Shown: positions 27,469 through 37,092, counted from the stretch's first letter. The stretch: DNA of 64,000 bases from Pseudomonas fluorescens (GCF_040448305.1 NZ_CP148752.1:5681501-5745500), one strand, 5' to 3'. The notes: generated by a model not told the origin, from the letters alone. Translations and numbers: made by a program.

Positions 27469-28924
27469 GGGCCACCTCCCACGCGCTCAAGGCATGAACG
27501 GCCTCGACCAGATCGGAAAAGGCATGACGCTCGCCGTTGATTTCCTGATAGTCCTCGTGACCTTTACCGGCCAGGACAATCACGTCATCCACCGAGGCAC
27601 TGGCGATCAGCCGGGCAATCGCCTGACCACGACCGGCAACGAACTCCACTTTATCCACAGCCGTGAAACCGGCGCGGATGTCATCGAAAATCACTGCAGG
27701 GTCTTCAGTACGCGGATTGTCGTCGGTGACCAGTACGCCATCGGCCAGGCGCTCGACCACTTCGGCCATCAACGGACGCTTGCCGCGATCGCGGTCGCCG
27801 CCACAGCCGAACAGGCACAGCAACCGGCCCTTGGCGTGTGGACGCAGGGCCAGCAGTACTTTTTCCAGGGCATCCGGGGTGTGGGCGTAATCGACCACCA
27901 CCAGCGGCTGCGAGCCACCGCCCAGACGCTGCATGCGACCGGCAGGGCCTTCAAGCTTCGGCAGCACCTTGAGGATTTCGTCCAGGGCATAATCCAGACC
28001 GAGCAACGCACCGACCGCCGCCAGGACATTGCTCAGGTTGAAGCGACCGAGCAAGGTGCTGCGCAAGAGGTGCTCGCCCTGTGGCGTGACCAGCGTGGCG
28101 CGCACGCCTTCGTCGTCGAATTGCGCCTGACGGCAATACAGGTAGGCGCTGGAATCTTCCAGGCTATAGGTGATCAACCGCGACTCGCACTTGTCGGCGG
28201 CCAGTTGCCGACCAAACTTGTCGTCGAGATTGACCACGCGGCATTTCAAATCATTCCAGGCAAACAACCTGGACTTGGCTTCGCCGTAAGCCTGCATGGT
28301 GCCGTGGTAATCCAGGTGATCGCGGGACAGGTTAGTCATCACCGCCACATCGAAGGCCAGTGCCGTCACACGGCCCTGGTCCAGGCCATGGGAAGAAACC
28401 TCCATCGCCACAGCTTTGGCCCCGGCCTTCTTCAGGTCCGCCAGGGTCGCTTGCACGGCAATCGGATTCGGCGTGGTGTGCAGGCCGCTTTCCAGCGCGC
28501 CGTAGAAACCCGAACCGAGCGTGCCGACCAGGCCGCAGTGCTGGCCGAGCAGGTCCAGTGCCTGGGCGACCAATTGCGTCACGCTGGTCTTGCCGTTGGT
28601 GCCGGTTACGCCCACCAGGTTCAGGTGATGGCTCGGCTCGCCATAAAAACGCCCGGCGATGTCCGACAGTTGAGCCGCCAGGCCTTTGACCGGAATCAGC
28701 GGCACTTCCGTGATCGGCAGGACCGTGGCGCCTTCTATTTCATAGGCCACCGCAGCCGCGCCGCGTTGCAAGGCGTCGGCAATATGCGCGCGTCCATCGA
28801 ATTTCCCGCCCGGCACGGCGAGGAACAGATCACCCGCGCGCACATTGCGGCTGTCCAGGGCGAGTTCGCGAATCAGCAGATCGTGGCCGGCGTGAGGGAA
28901 AATCTTGTTCAGGCTCAGGGACAT
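27461..28924 (-). CDS. murE: UDP-MurNAc-L-Ala-D-Glu--meso-diaminopimelate ligase
   Basis: 487 residues. ATPase loop GTNGKTSVTQL, and the DNPRTEDP motif in the C-terminal domain that recognises meso-diaminopimelate, as expected for a Gram-negative wall. The start at 28924 overlaps the ftsI stop by one base. Confidence 0.98.
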   Translation of the reverse strand: MSLSLNKIFPHAGHDLLIRELALDSRNVRAGDLFLAVPGGKFDGRAHIADALQRGAAAVAYEIEGATVLPITEVPLIPVKGLAAQLSDIAGRFYGEPSHHLNLVGVTGTNGKTSVTQLVAQALDLLGQHCGLVGTLGSGFYGALESGLHTTPNPIAVQATLADLKKAGAKAVAMEVSSHGLDQGRVTALAFDVAVMTNLSRDHLDYHGTMQAYGEAKSRLFAWNDLKCRVVNLDDKFGRQLAADKCESRLITYSLEDSSAYLYCRQAQFDDEGVRATLVTPQGEHLLRSTLLGRFNLSNVLAAVGALLGLDYALDEILKVLPKLEGPAGRMQRLGGGSQPLVVVDYAHTPDALEKVLLALRPHAKGRLLCLFGCGGDRDRGKRPLMAEVVERLADGVLVTDDNPRTEDPAVIFDDIRAGFTAVDKVEFVAGRGQAIARLIASASVDDVIVLAGKGHEDYQEINGERHAFSDLVEAVHALSAWEVAHA

Positions 28925-30666
28925 CAGCCGCGCCCTCCATTGGCTTTCAGCGGAACGACCGGTGTTGCGTTCGCTTGTTGAGTAGGTGGCAGGTTGTCCG
29001 GCGTAATGTTCATCAGGCGCAGGGTGCCCGACATCACGCGACTGAACACCGGCGCGGAAACCAGGCCGCCGAAGTAACCGGCCTTGGTCGGCTCGTCGAT
29101 TACCACCACGATTGCGTAGCGCGGATCGCTCATCGGGCCGAACCCGGCGAACAGCGAGCGATAGGAATTCTCGGCGTAACCTTTGGTGCCGACCGACGTT
29201 TTACGCGCGGTACCCGATTTGCCGCCCACGTGATACGCCGGCACCTGCGCACGGAATACACCGCGCGGGGCCTCGATCACTTGTTGCAGCATGGTTTGCA
29301 TGGTTTTCGCGACAGCTTCCGGCAATACCTGAGTGGTTTGCGGCGCCTTGTCGGTCTTGATCAGGGTCAGCGGTGCGAGACGACCATTGTTGGCCAGGGC
29401 CGAGAAGGCGTGGACCAACTGGATCGCGGTAACCGAGATACCGTAGCCGTAGGACAGCGTGGCGGTTTCAGCCTTGCGCCATTCGCGGTAGTTCGGCAGG
29501 TTGCCGACGCGCTCGCCCGGGAAGCCGAGGCCAGTGTCCTGGCCGAGGCCGACTTTCTGCGCCAGGCGGAAAATCGTTTCGCCGCCTATATCGAATGCGA
29601 CCTTACTCATGCCGACGTTACTGGAGTTGATCAGGATGCCGGTCAGGTCGAGCACCGGACCTTCGGACTTGGAAACGTCCTTGATGGTGTACTTGCCAAT
29701 CTGCAAGGTGCCCGGATACACCTCGACGGTGTCGCTCGGTTTCCAGCGGCCGGTTTCAATGGCGGCGCTCATCGAGATCGCCTTCATGGTCGAGCCTGGC
29801 TCGAACACGTCGATCATCGCGCGGTTACGCATCATCGCCGGCTGCAGGTTGCGGCGGTTGTTCGGGTTGTAGGTCGGCTGGTTGACCATCGCGAGGATCT
29901 CGCCGGTCTTCACGTCCATGATCACCAGGCTGCCGGCCTTGGCGCCGTTCTCGATGATCGCGTTGCGCAATTCGCGGTTGGCCAGGTATTGCAGGCGCAG
30001 GTCAATGGACAACGCCAAGGGCTTGCCGGCCTTGGCGTTTTTGGTGACCTGCACATCCTTGATCAGCCGGCCGCGCCGGTCCTTGATCACCTGACGCTTG
30101 CCAGGGACCCCGGCCAGCCATTCGTCGTAGGCCAGTTCGACGCCTTCACGACCGTGATCGTCGATGTCGGTAAACCCGACCATATGAGCAGTGACTTCGC
30201 CGGCAGGATAAAACCGCCGGAACTCCTCGATGCCATAGACACCCGGCACCTTCAGGTCGAGCACAGCCTGGCCCTGCTCAGGCGTCAGCCCGCGCACCAG
30301 GTAAATGAATTCTTTGTTGGCCTGGGCTTCGAGACGTTCGGCCAGGGCTTTCGGGTCCTGCCCCAAGGCAGCCGCCAGTGCTGGCCACTTCTCTTTGGCC
30401 GTTTGCATTTCCTTGGCGTTGGCCCAAAGGGTGGTGACCGGAGTACTCACGGCCAAAGGCTCGCCGTTACGGTCGGTGATCAGACCACGGTGAGCCGGAA
30501 TCGGAATATGACGAACACTGCGGGCATCGCCCTGACCTTTAAGGAAGGCACGGTCGACCACTTGCAAATCGATGATGCGCCAGGCAATCGCGGCCACCAT
30601 GATGCCGAGCAAACCCAGCACCAGACGGAACCGCCATGGGAAGAGCGCGCCTTCGAGTTTCATCAT
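28924..30666 (-). CDS. ftsI: Penicillin-binding protein 3, septal transpeptidase
   Basis: 580 residues (or 579 from the second ATG at 30663). One N-terminal membrane helix (about 13-33), a pedestal domain, and a penicillin-binding transpeptidase domain with S292-T-M-K295, S348-S-N350 and K483-SGT. It is the class B PBP of the divisome and the main target of aztreonam in pseudomonads. The start overlaps ftsL by four bases (ATGA). Confidence 0.98.
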   Translation of the reverse strand: MMKLEGALFPWRFRLVLGLLGIMVAAIAWRIIDLQVVDRAFLKGQGDARSVRHIPIPAHRGLITDRNGEPLAVSTPVTTLWANAKEMQTAKEKWPALAAALGQDPKALAERLEAQANKEFIYLVRGLTPEQGQAVLDLKVPGVYGIEEFRRFYPAGEVTAHMVGFTDIDDHGREGVELAYDEWLAGVPGKRQVIKDRRGRLIKDVQVTKNAKAGKPLALSIDLRLQYLANRELRNAIIENGAKAGSLVIMDVKTGEILAMVNQPTYNPNNRRNLQPAMMRNRAMIDVFEPGSTMKAISMSAAIETGRWKPSDTVEVYPGTLQIGKYTIKDVSKSEGPVLDLTGILINSSNVGMSKVAFDIGGETIFRLAQKVGLGQDTGLGFPGERVGNLPNYREWRKAETATLSYGYGISVTAIQLVHAFSALANNGRLAPLTLIKTDKAPQTTQVLPEAVAKTMQTMLQQVIEAPRGVFRAQVPAYHVGGKSGTARKTSVGTKGYAENSYRSLFAGFGPMSDPRYAIVVVIDEPTKAGYFGGLVSAPVFSRVMSGTLRLMNITPDNLPPTQQANATPVVPLKANGGRG

Positions 30667-30956
30667 GGCGCCACCATCTTCACGTCAGCGGCACCGGGGA
30701 TGTGCATTTTCAATTGTTCGGTGGCCAGCACTTCGATACGGCTGTGGGCGGTCCAGGTGCTCTGCTCCAGAATCAACCGGCCCCACTCCGCCTGCGCCTT
30801 GTCGCGCACGCTCAATTCGTTGTACAGCGAATTCAACAGCTGACGGTTCCAGTGCGCGCTGTAGGACACGCCGATGGCCGACACGAGCACACCGACAAAC
30901 AGCAGCAGCATGAAGAAGCTTCCGCCGGGCAATGGCTTGGCGAAAAGCTTGCTCAC
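30663..30956 (-). CDS. ftsL: Cell division protein FtsL
   Basis: 97-residue bitopic protein: cytoplasmic tail of about 12 residues, membrane helix (about 14-33, FFMLLLFVGVLVSAIGVSY), and a periplasmic coiled coil (about 34-80) that pairs with FtsB. Position between rsmH and ftsI with four-base overlaps on both sides is diagnostic, since the sequence itself is poorly conserved. Confidence 0.95.
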   Translation of the reverse strand: MSKLFAKPLPGGSFFMLLLFVGVLVSAIGVSYSAHWNRQLLNSLYNELSVRDKAQAEWGRLILEQSTWTAHSRIEVLATEQLKMHIPGAADVKMVAP

Positions 30957-31900
30957 CGCAGCTTCTCCGCCACGCGCATGACAGCACTACGGGAACGTGG
31001 GTTGGCTTTGAGTTCGGCGTCGGAGGCCGTCTGCGCTTTGCCATGGACTTTGATTTTCGGTTCGAAGGCGACATGCCGAACCGGCAGGTTGCGCGGCAGG
31101 TTGTCGGCTTCGCCTTTCACCAGCTTGCGCATGAACAGTTTGACGATACGGTCTTCCAGCGAATGGAAGCTGATCACCACCAGGCGACCGCCCACTTCCA
31201 GGCATTCCAGCGCGGCTTCGAGGCCGGTTTCCAGATCGCCCAGTTCATTGTTGACGTGAATACGCAATCCCTGGAACGCACGGGTTGCGGGGTTTTTGCC
31301 CTTTTCCCACGCCGGGTTGGCGACCTTCAGGACTTCTGCCAGGTCACCGGTGCGCTCAAATGGCTTGATGTCGCGGCGCTCGGCCACGGCGCGGGCCATG
31401 CGGCCGGAGAAACGCTCTTCGCCGTATTCCTTGAACACCCGGGCGATTTCTTCCACGGGCGCGGTGTTGACGAATTCGGCGGCGCTGATGCCACGGGACG
31501 GATCCATGCGCATGTCCAGCGGACCGTCGTTGAGGAAGCTGAAGCCGCGCTCAGGGTCGTCGAGCTGTGGCGAAGACACGCCAAGATCCAGCAGCACGCC
31601 GCTGACCTTGCCGGCCAGACCGCGTTCTGCGACTTCCGAACCGAGCTCGGCAAAGCTGCGCTGCACAACGACAAAGCGGCCGTCTTCGGCCGCTAGCGTT
31701 TGCCCCGTGGCAATCGCTTGTGGATCTTTATCGAATCCGAGCAACCGACCATCGGGACCGAGCTGGCTGAGGATCAACCGGCTGTGTCCGCCGCGCCCGA
31801 ACGTACCGTCCAGATAGCAGCCATCAGGACGTACGGCGAGAGCCTCGACGGCTTCGTCAAGCAGTACGGTGATGTGGTTAAAGCCGCTATCAATAGTCAC
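30953..31900 (-). CDS. rsmH: 16S rRNA (cytosine-1402-N4)-methyltransferase
   Basis: 315 residues. SAM-binding motif YLDGTFGRGGHSRLIL near 30, then GVLLDLGVSSPQLDDPERGF and the C-terminal VISFHSLEDRIVK typical of MraW/RsmH. It methylates C1402 of 16S rRNA, the same nucleotide whose ribose is methylated by RsmI, encoded about 1.2 kb upstream on the same strand. It overlaps mraZ by four bases. Confidence 0.98.
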   Translation of the reverse strand: MTIDSGFNHITVLLDEAVEALAVRPDGCYLDGTFGRGGHSRLILSQLGPDGRLLGFDKDPQAIATGQTLAAEDGRFVVVQRSFAELGSEVAERGLAGKVSGVLLDLGVSSPQLDDPERGFSFLNDGPLDMRMDPSRGISAAEFVNTAPVEEIARVFKEYGEERFSGRMARAVAERRDIKPFERTGDLAEVLKVANPAWEKGKNPATRAFQGLRIHVNNELGDLETGLEAALECLEVGGRLVVISFHSLEDRIVKLFMRKLVKGEADNLPRNLPVRHVAFEPKIKVHGKAQTASDAELKANPRSRSAVMRVAEKLR

Positions 31901-32352
31901 AGGATCAAATCACGCAGTTCATCAGGCATAGCGCCCGGTTGTTGAATGGCAGCCAGGTCAGCGGCAGAAACCGCGTTCCAGGCATCCTCGTCCCACAATT
32001 GGAACTTGTTCAGTTGGCCTACCAACATCGCGCGCTTATCCAACTTGGCATATTCACGAAGACGCGGCGGAACCAGAAAACGACCACTGCCATCGAGCTC
32101 GAGGTCGACGGCATTACCAATCAGTAAACGTTGCAGGCGGCGGTTCTCTTCGCGAAGCGAAGGCAGTGCGCGCAGTTTGGTTTCAATAATTTCCCACTCA
32201 TCGAGGGGGTAAACACACAAACAAGGATCAACGGCATCAATTGTCACGATCAATTGACCGGAGCTTCGCGAATCGAGCTCGTCACGGTACCGGCTCGGCA
32301 TTGCGAGACGGCCCTTTGCATCGAGACTGATAGCGTTGGCTCCGCGAAACAC
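31897..32352 (-). CDS. mraZ: Transcriptional regulator MraZ
   Basis: 151 residues with two SpoVT/AbrB-like swapped-hairpin domains, each with the DxxxR-type motif (LDAKGRLAMPSRYRDEL near 10, LDGSGRFLVPPRLREYA near 88). It is the first gene of the division and cell-wall cluster and in E. coli represses its own promoter. A matching operator of three GTGG repeats is present upstream at 32394-32420. Confidence 0.98.
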   Translation of the reverse strand: MFRGANAISLDAKGRLAMPSRYRDELDSRSSGQLIVTIDAVDPCLCVYPLDEWEIIETKLRALPSLREENRRLQRLLIGNAVDLELDGSGRFLVPPRLREYAKLDKRAMLVGQLNKFQLWDEDAWNAVSAADLAAIQQPGAMPDELRDLIL

Positions 32353-32393
32353 GTCAGCGTCTCTCCAAATTCTAGCGTTTTGAGTTCAAAAAA

Positions 32394-32420
32394 CCCACTT
32401 CATGCCACTTTCCGCCACTT
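32394..32420 (-). promoter_or_regulatory. MraZ operator: three direct repeats
   Basis: On the minus strand AAGTGGC, AAGTGGC and AAGTGGG are spaced exactly ten bases apart (32414-32420, 32404-32410, 32394-32400). MraZ is known to bind tandem TGGGN-type boxes with five-base spacers. The repeats begin about where transcription from the promoter at 32427-32456 should start, as expected for repression. Confidence 0.85.
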
Positions 32421-32426
32421 ACGCAC

Positions 32427-32456
32427 ACTATAGGAATGCGCCCACCACACCGTCAA
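32427..32456 (-). promoter_or_regulatory. Sigma70 promoter of the dcw cluster (Pmra)
   Basis: On the minus strand TTGACG (32451-32456) and TATAGT (32427-32432) are separated by 18 bases, 75 bases before the mraZ start. From here to the RNase P gene (32457-32708) I see no gene or other site. Confidence 0.82.
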
Positions 32457-32708
32457 GGCGCGGATTAAAGGAAAACCCTTACAGAACTGAGATTTAGGAG
32501 CATTAACGGAGGGGTAACGAGAATCCGGCAGATGAAACTGACCGATAACTTGAATCAGCACAGAAGGCTGTGTTCGAAAGTTAAAGTAATTTATTAAGAG
32601 TAAGATTTTTTTGGTATTACAAAAGAGGTTCTGCGGATGAATGTGTAAGGAGGGAAATTGCTATCACCCAACCCCCTGCCCGATGATTCAAGCAGAGGAG
32701 AGAAAAAG

Positions 32709-33062
32709 GTGGAGAGTCGATCTGTAAGCCGGGTTCTGTCTTGAACAGTCATTCGTCTACGATGGCCATCACTGGACATCTTTAGCAACCTACCCGGTCC
32801 CAGCGCGGGCCACGCCTTGGGACCCTATTTGGTCTTGCTCCAAGTGGGGTTTACCTAGCCACGAACTGTTGCCAGACGTGCGGTGCGCTCTTACCGCACC
32901 TTTTCACCCTTACCGGCGCCGAAGCGCTTAGGCGGTTATTTTCTGTGGCACTTTCCGTAGGCTCACGCCTCCCAGGCATTACCTGGCACTTCGCCCTATG
33001 GAGCCCGGACTTTCCTCCCCCCCCTAATTTTCATAGAGGGCAGCGACTGTCCGATCGACTCT
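32709..33062 (-). ncRNA. rnpB: RNase P RNA, type A
   Basis: Catalytic RNA of RNase P, which trims tRNA 5' ends. The two ends pair: AGAGTCGATC at the 5' end (33053-33062) with GATCGACTCT near the 3' end (32713-32722), forming helix P1. Near the 5' end is the universally conserved GAGGAAAGTCCGGGCTCC, and near the 3' end AGAACCCGGCTTACAGATC. About 354 nucleotides, slightly shorter than E. coli M1 RNA. The 3' end is followed by CCACC and a T run. The order rsmI, rnpB, mraZ on one strand is typical of Pseudomonas. End positions are accurate to a few bases. Confidence 0.96.
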
Positions 33063-33137
33063 CCGCCGCGAAGGTTACCGGCAGAGCGCCCGAAGAACAA
33101 GCACCAAGCGCCATTGAGCACGCCTGTGCGTCGGGTT

Positions 33138-34010
33138 TTACTCGCCCTTCTGCTGATCCAGCGCGATCTGGTACAGCACGTTCTTTCGCTCACCGGTGAT
33201 TTGCGCCGCCAAAGCCGCCGCACGTTTGAGCGGCATTTCTTCGAGCAACAGGTTGAGGATGCGCATCGCCTCACTGCTGACGGCACCTTCCTCCTCAGGC
33301 GCGGACCAGCCCGCCACCAGTACCACGCACTCGCCGCGCTGCTGATTGCTGTCCGACTCGACAAACTCGCGCAGCTCAGCCAGCGGCAGTCCCTTGAGGG
33401 TCTCAAACGTCTTGGTCAGCTCACGGGCAAGCAGCGCCGGGCGCTCAGGGCCGAACACCAGCTCCATATCCTGCAGGCATTCAAGGATACGATGCGGGGC
33501 CTCATAGAAGATCAATGTGCGAGGTTCTTCCTTTACCTGTTCGAGACGTGCTCGCCGCCCCACAGTCTTGGCCGGGAGGAAACCTTCGAAAATGAAACGG
33601 TCGGAAGGCAGACCCGCCGCCGACAACGCTGCAATCAGCGCACAGGCGCCCGGAACCGGCACCACATTGATGCCCGCTGCCCTGGCCTGCCGCACCAGGT
33701 GATAACCCGGATCGGAAATCAGCGGCGTCCCGGCATCCGAGATCAACGCCACGTTGTCACCGGCAAGCAGGCGAGTGATAAAGCGACTACCTTCATCACG
33801 CTCGTTGTGCTCATGGCAGGCCGCCAATGGCGTCGAGATGCCGAAGTGTTGCATCAAGCGCTGGGAATGACGGGTGTCTTCCGCGGCAATCAAGGCCACT
33901 TCACGCAGGATCTTCAGCGCCCGCGCACTGATGTCATCCAGGTTGCCGATGGGCGTCGCCACCACATAAAGCGAGCCAGCAGCGGAATTCAAAGCACCTG
34001 GAGCAGTCAA
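33138..34010 (-). CDS. rsmI: 16S rRNA (cytidine-1402-2'-O)-methyltransferase
   Basis: 290 residues from a TTG start at 34010 (reads TAPGALNSAAGSLYVVATPIGNLDD). I prefer it because GAGGTG lies seven bases upstream, whereas the ATG at 34043 has no ribosome site and follows directly on a TACAAT that could be a -10 element. SAM-binding tetrapyrrole-methylase fold: VVATPIGNLDD near the N-terminus and ISDAGTPLISDPGYHLV near 95. It acts on the same rRNA nucleotide as RsmH. Divergent from lpoA. Confidence 0.93.
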   Translation of the reverse strand: MTAPGALNSAAGSLYVVATPIGNLDDISARALKILREVALIAAEDTRHSQRLMQHFGISTPLAACHEHNERDEGSRFITRLLAGDNVALISDAGTPLISDPGYHLVRQARAAGINVVPVPGACALIAALSAAGLPSDRFIFEGFLPAKTVGRRARLEQVKEEPRTLIFYEAPHRILECLQDMELVFGPERPALLARELTKTFETLKGLPLAELREFVESDSNQQRGECVVLVAGWSAPEEEGAVSSEAMRILNLLLEEMPLKRAAALAAQITGERKNVLYQIALDQQKGE

Positions 34011-34220
34011 AGCGCACACCTCATGATCGGTAAAAGTCGCCATTGTAGCGCGTAGCGAGACTCACGATACCCGCAAGCAAACGAGGTATCGGCGACTGTT
34101 TGTGCGCTGGCGCAACATTTACACCAGCTAAATTGATCGATTCACGCCAGTAACATCGCGCCCCGGCCAGTGCTTGGGTACAATTCCACGCTAATTTGAT
34201 CGAGTATCAGGAACGCTTAC

Positions 34221-36032
34221 ATGATCGCTTGCCTGCGGCTGTTATCTGCCCTCTGCCTCGCTGCCTTGCTGGCGGCTTGCGCCAGCTCGCCCTCCTCCAG
34301 CCTTGGCGAGCTTCCACGGACACCGGACGCCAGTATCGAGCAACTGCTTGAGAAGGCCTCCCAAAGCAAATCACCGGAAGATGCCGCCCTGCTGCGCTTG
34401 AGCGCAGCCGACCTGGCCTATCGCCAGGGCAATGCCGGCCAATCCGCGCAAATCCTGCAACAGGTTCCTGTCGAACAGCTCAAGCCGGGCCCACAGGTTT
34501 TCGCCAACACCCTGGCAGCTGAACTGGCCATGACCCGCAATCAGCCCAAGGCCGCGCTGGCTGCCTTGAGCCACCCAAGCCTGCAATACTTGAGCGAACT
34601 GCCCGAAGAACAACAGGTCCGCACCGGCACCGTTCACGCCCGCGCACTTGAAGCCGACGGCCAGACCCTCGCCGCCGCTCGCCAGCGCATTTTCATCGCC
34701 CCGATGCTCGAAGGTGAAGCCGCGAGCAAAAACCATGAAGCCATCTGGACACTGATCGCTTCGCTACCGACCAATCAATTGCAGCCAAGTGCCACCGACG
34801 ATCTCGGCGGCTGGATGGCCCTGGCACTGGCTGTGAAATCCGCCGGCACCCTGGAGCAGCAACAGGCTGCCATCGACAACTGGCGCGCGCAGAATCCGAA
34901 GCACCCGGCAGCCGTTCAATTGCCGCAGCCACTGACCCAACTCAAGGAGCTGGCCAGCCAGCCCCTGAACAAGATCGCCCTGCTGCTGCCTCAGGACGGC
35001 CAACTGGCCTCGGTTGGCAAAGCGCTGCGCGACGGCTTCATGGCCGCTCACTACCAGGCCCAACAGGCCGGGCAGAAACCACCCGCCATCGAGTTCTATG
35101 ACAGCTCGCGCCTGACTTCCATGGACGAGTTCTACCGCAAGGCCCAGGCCGATGGCGTGCAACTGGTCGTCGGCCCGCTGGAGAAGCCGCTGGTCAAGCA
35201 ACTGAGCACTCGCCCGCAATTGCCGATCACCACCCTGGCACTGAATTACAGCGAGGGTGATCAAGGCCCGGCGCAGCTGTTCCAGTTCGGTCTTGCCGCT
35301 GAAGACGAAGCCCGCGAAGTGTCGCGCCGCGCTCGCGCCGACGGCCTGCATCGCGCAGCCATCATGGTGCCGAAAGGTGAATGGGGCGACCGCGTGCTCA
35401 AGGCGTTCAGCCAGGATTGGCAAGCCAACGGCGGCACCATCGTCGCCACCGAACGCGTCGATCAACCGGTCCAGTTGGCCCAGCAGATTGCCGACATGTT
35501 CCAGCTGCGCCAGAGCGAAGGTCGCGCCAAGAGCCTGCAAAGCACGGTTGGTTCGCAAGTCGCTGCCCAGCCATCGCGCCGCCAGGACATCGAGTTCATT
35601 TTCCTCGCCGCAACACCGCAACAGGCCCAGCAAATCAAACCGACCTTGAACTTCCAGTACGCAGGCGATGTTCCGGTCTACGCCACCTCCCACGTGTTCA
35701 GCGCCAGCGGCGACGTCAACCAGTACAACGACATGAATGGTATTCGCTTCTGCGAGACACCATGGTTGCTGGACGCCAATGATCCACTGCGCCGCCAGGT
35801 CACTGCCCAGTGGCCACAAGCCGCCGGCAGCCTGGGGCGCCTGTATGCCATGGGTGTGGACGCCTATCGACTGGCGCCACGCCTGGGCCAGCTCAAGTCC
35901 CTGCCGGACAGCCGCATCGACGGTGAGTCGGGCAGCCTTGGCATGTCTCAGAGCCAGCGGGTCGTGCGCCAGTTGCCATGGGCCGAGTTTGCCAATGGCC
36001 AGGTTCAGCGCCTGCCGGACACCGCTCGCTGA
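34221..36032 (+). CDS. lpoA: Penicillin-binding protein activator LpoA
   Basis: 603 residues. Signal peptide with lipobox LLAAC, lipidated cysteine at residue 20, anchoring it in the outer membrane. N-terminal half (about 25-240) is helical and TPR-like; the C-terminal half (about 250-600) has the periplasmic-binding-protein fold of the YraM family (NKIALLLPQDGQLASVGKALRDG). LpoA stimulates the bifunctional peptidoglycan synthase PBP1a. First gene of a run lpoA-yraN-diaA-dolP that is also conserved in E. coli. The stop shares one base with the yraN start. Confidence 0.94.
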   Translation: MIACLRLLSALCLAALLAACASSPSSSLGELPRTPDASIEQLLEKASQSKSPEDAALLRLSAADLAYRQGNAGQSAQILQQVPVEQLKPGPQVFANTLAAELAMTRNQPKAALAALSHPSLQYLSELPEEQQVRTGTVHARALEADGQTLAAARQRIFIAPMLEGEAASKNHEAIWTLIASLPTNQLQPSATDDLGGWMALALAVKSAGTLEQQQAAIDNWRAQNPKHPAAVQLPQPLTQLKELASQPLNKIALLLPQDGQLASVGKALRDGFMAAHYQAQQAGQKPPAIEFYDSSRLTSMDEFYRKAQADGVQLVVGPLEKPLVKQLSTRPQLPITTLALNYSEGDQGPAQLFQFGLAAEDEAREVSRRARADGLHRAAIMVPKGEWGDRVLKAFSQDWQANGGTIVATERVDQPVQLAQQIADMFQLRQSEGRAKSLQSTVGSQVAAQPSRRQDIEFIFLAATPQQAQQIKPTLNFQYAGDVPVYATSHVFSASGDVNQYNDMNGIRFCETPWLLDANDPLRRQVTAQWPQAAGSLGRLYAMGVDAYRLAPRLGQLKSLPDSRIDGESGSLGMSQSQRVVRQLPWAEFANGQVQRLPDTAR

Positions 36033-36394
36033 TGCCCGACAGGTCACGCCAGCAAAGCGGCAAGGATGCCGAGCGCCATGCGCTCGAGCATCTTCAACAA
36101 CAGGGTCTGCGCCTGCTGGCGCAGAACTGGTTGTGTAAACGCGGCGAGCTTGATCTGGTCATGCTAGATGGCGATACAGTAGTATTCGTTGAAGTCCGCT
36201 ACAGAAAAAACACTCAATGGGGTGGCGCGCTCGATAGCATCGATGAGCGCAAACGGCAAAAACTGATTTTCGCCGCGCAATATTTTCTTCAGCGCGAGCC
36301 GCGCTGGGCCAATTCCCCTTGCCGCTTCGACGTGATTGCCATCGACAGCAACCTCGATCAATTGAACTGGCTACAGAATGCCTTCGACGGCTGA
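36032..36394 (+). CDS. YraN/UPF0102 family endonuclease-fold protein
   Basis: 120 residues from the ATG at 36032, which overlaps the lpoA stop (TGATG). The motif GELDLVMLDGDTVVFVEVRYR is the restriction-endonuclease-like core of the family (E-x-D followed by VEVR). The biochemical role is not settled; a DNA-processing activity is suspected from the fold. Confidence 0.92.
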   Translation: MPDRSRQQSGKDAERHALEHLQQQGLRLLAQNWLCKRGELDLVMLDGDTVVFVEVRYRKNTQWGGALDSIDERKRQKLIFAAQYFLQREPRWANSPCRFDVIAIDSNLDQLNWLQNAFDG

Positions 36395-36498
36395 TCGCCG
36401 GCATTGCGAACCGGACACTATCACCCAACACTTTTGCTCTTTGCTTTGCGGGCTGCACATTCACGTGCCGAACAGCCGCGCTACTTAAGGTCACACAG

Positions 36499-37092
36499 AT
36501 GGACATGCAATCGCGAATTCGCCAGCTTTTTCAGGCCAGTATCGACACCAAGCAACAGGCGATGGAAGTACTTGCACCGCACATCGAGCAAGCCAGCCAG
36601 GTCATGGTCAACGCCCTGCTCAACGAAGGCAAAATGCTTTCCTGCGGTAACGGTGGCTCTGCCGGCGATGCCCAGCACTTCTCGTCCGAGCTGCTCAATC
36701 GCTTTGAGCGCGAGCGCCCGAGCCTGCCGGCCATCGCCCTGACGACCGACAGCTCGACGATCACCTCGATCGCCAACGACTACAGCTACAACGAAATCTT
36801 CTCCAAGCAGATCCGTGCACTCGGCCAACCCGGCGATGTGCTGCTGGCCATCTCCACCAGCGGCAACTCGGCCAACATAATTCAAGCGATCCAGGCCGCA
36901 CATGATCGCGAAATGATTGTCGTAGCATTGACGGGACGTGATGGCGGCGGCATGGCGTCGCTACTGTTGCCCGAGGACGTCGAGATTCGCGTACCGGCCA
37001 ACGTCACCGCTCGTATTCAAGAAGTCCACCTGCTGGCGATCCATTGCCTTTGCGACTTGATCGACAGCCAATTGTTCGGGAGTGAAGAATGA
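36499..37092 (+). CDS. diaA: SIS-domain protein, DiaA/GmhA family
   Basis: 197 residues from ATG at 36499 (a second ATG lies two codons on). A single SIS domain covers the protein: CGNGGSAGDAQHFSSELLNRF near 55-75 and AISTSGNSANIIQAIQAA near 120 are the sugar-phosphate loops. By position (yraN-diaA-dolP) it corresponds to DiaA, which promotes DnaA assembly at oriC; the motif set is equally compatible with sedoheptulose-7-phosphate isomerase (GmhA), and both families share this sequence type. It overlaps dolP by four bases. Confidence 0.88.
   Translation: MDMQSRIRQLFQASIDTKQQAMEVLAPHIEQASQVMVNALLNEGKMLSCGNGGSAGDAQHFSSELLNRFERERPSLPAIALTTDSSTITSIANDYSYNEIFSKQIRALGQPGDVLLAISTSGNSANIIQAIQAAHDREMIVVALTGRDGGGMASLLLPEDVEIRVPANVTARIQEVHLLAIHCLCDLIDSQLFGSEE

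Noticed and set aside
32594..32788. Minus-strand frame of 64 codons overlapping the 3' end of RNase P RNA
   Set aside because: It starts inside rnpB, has no ribosome site and reads a random-looking peptide.
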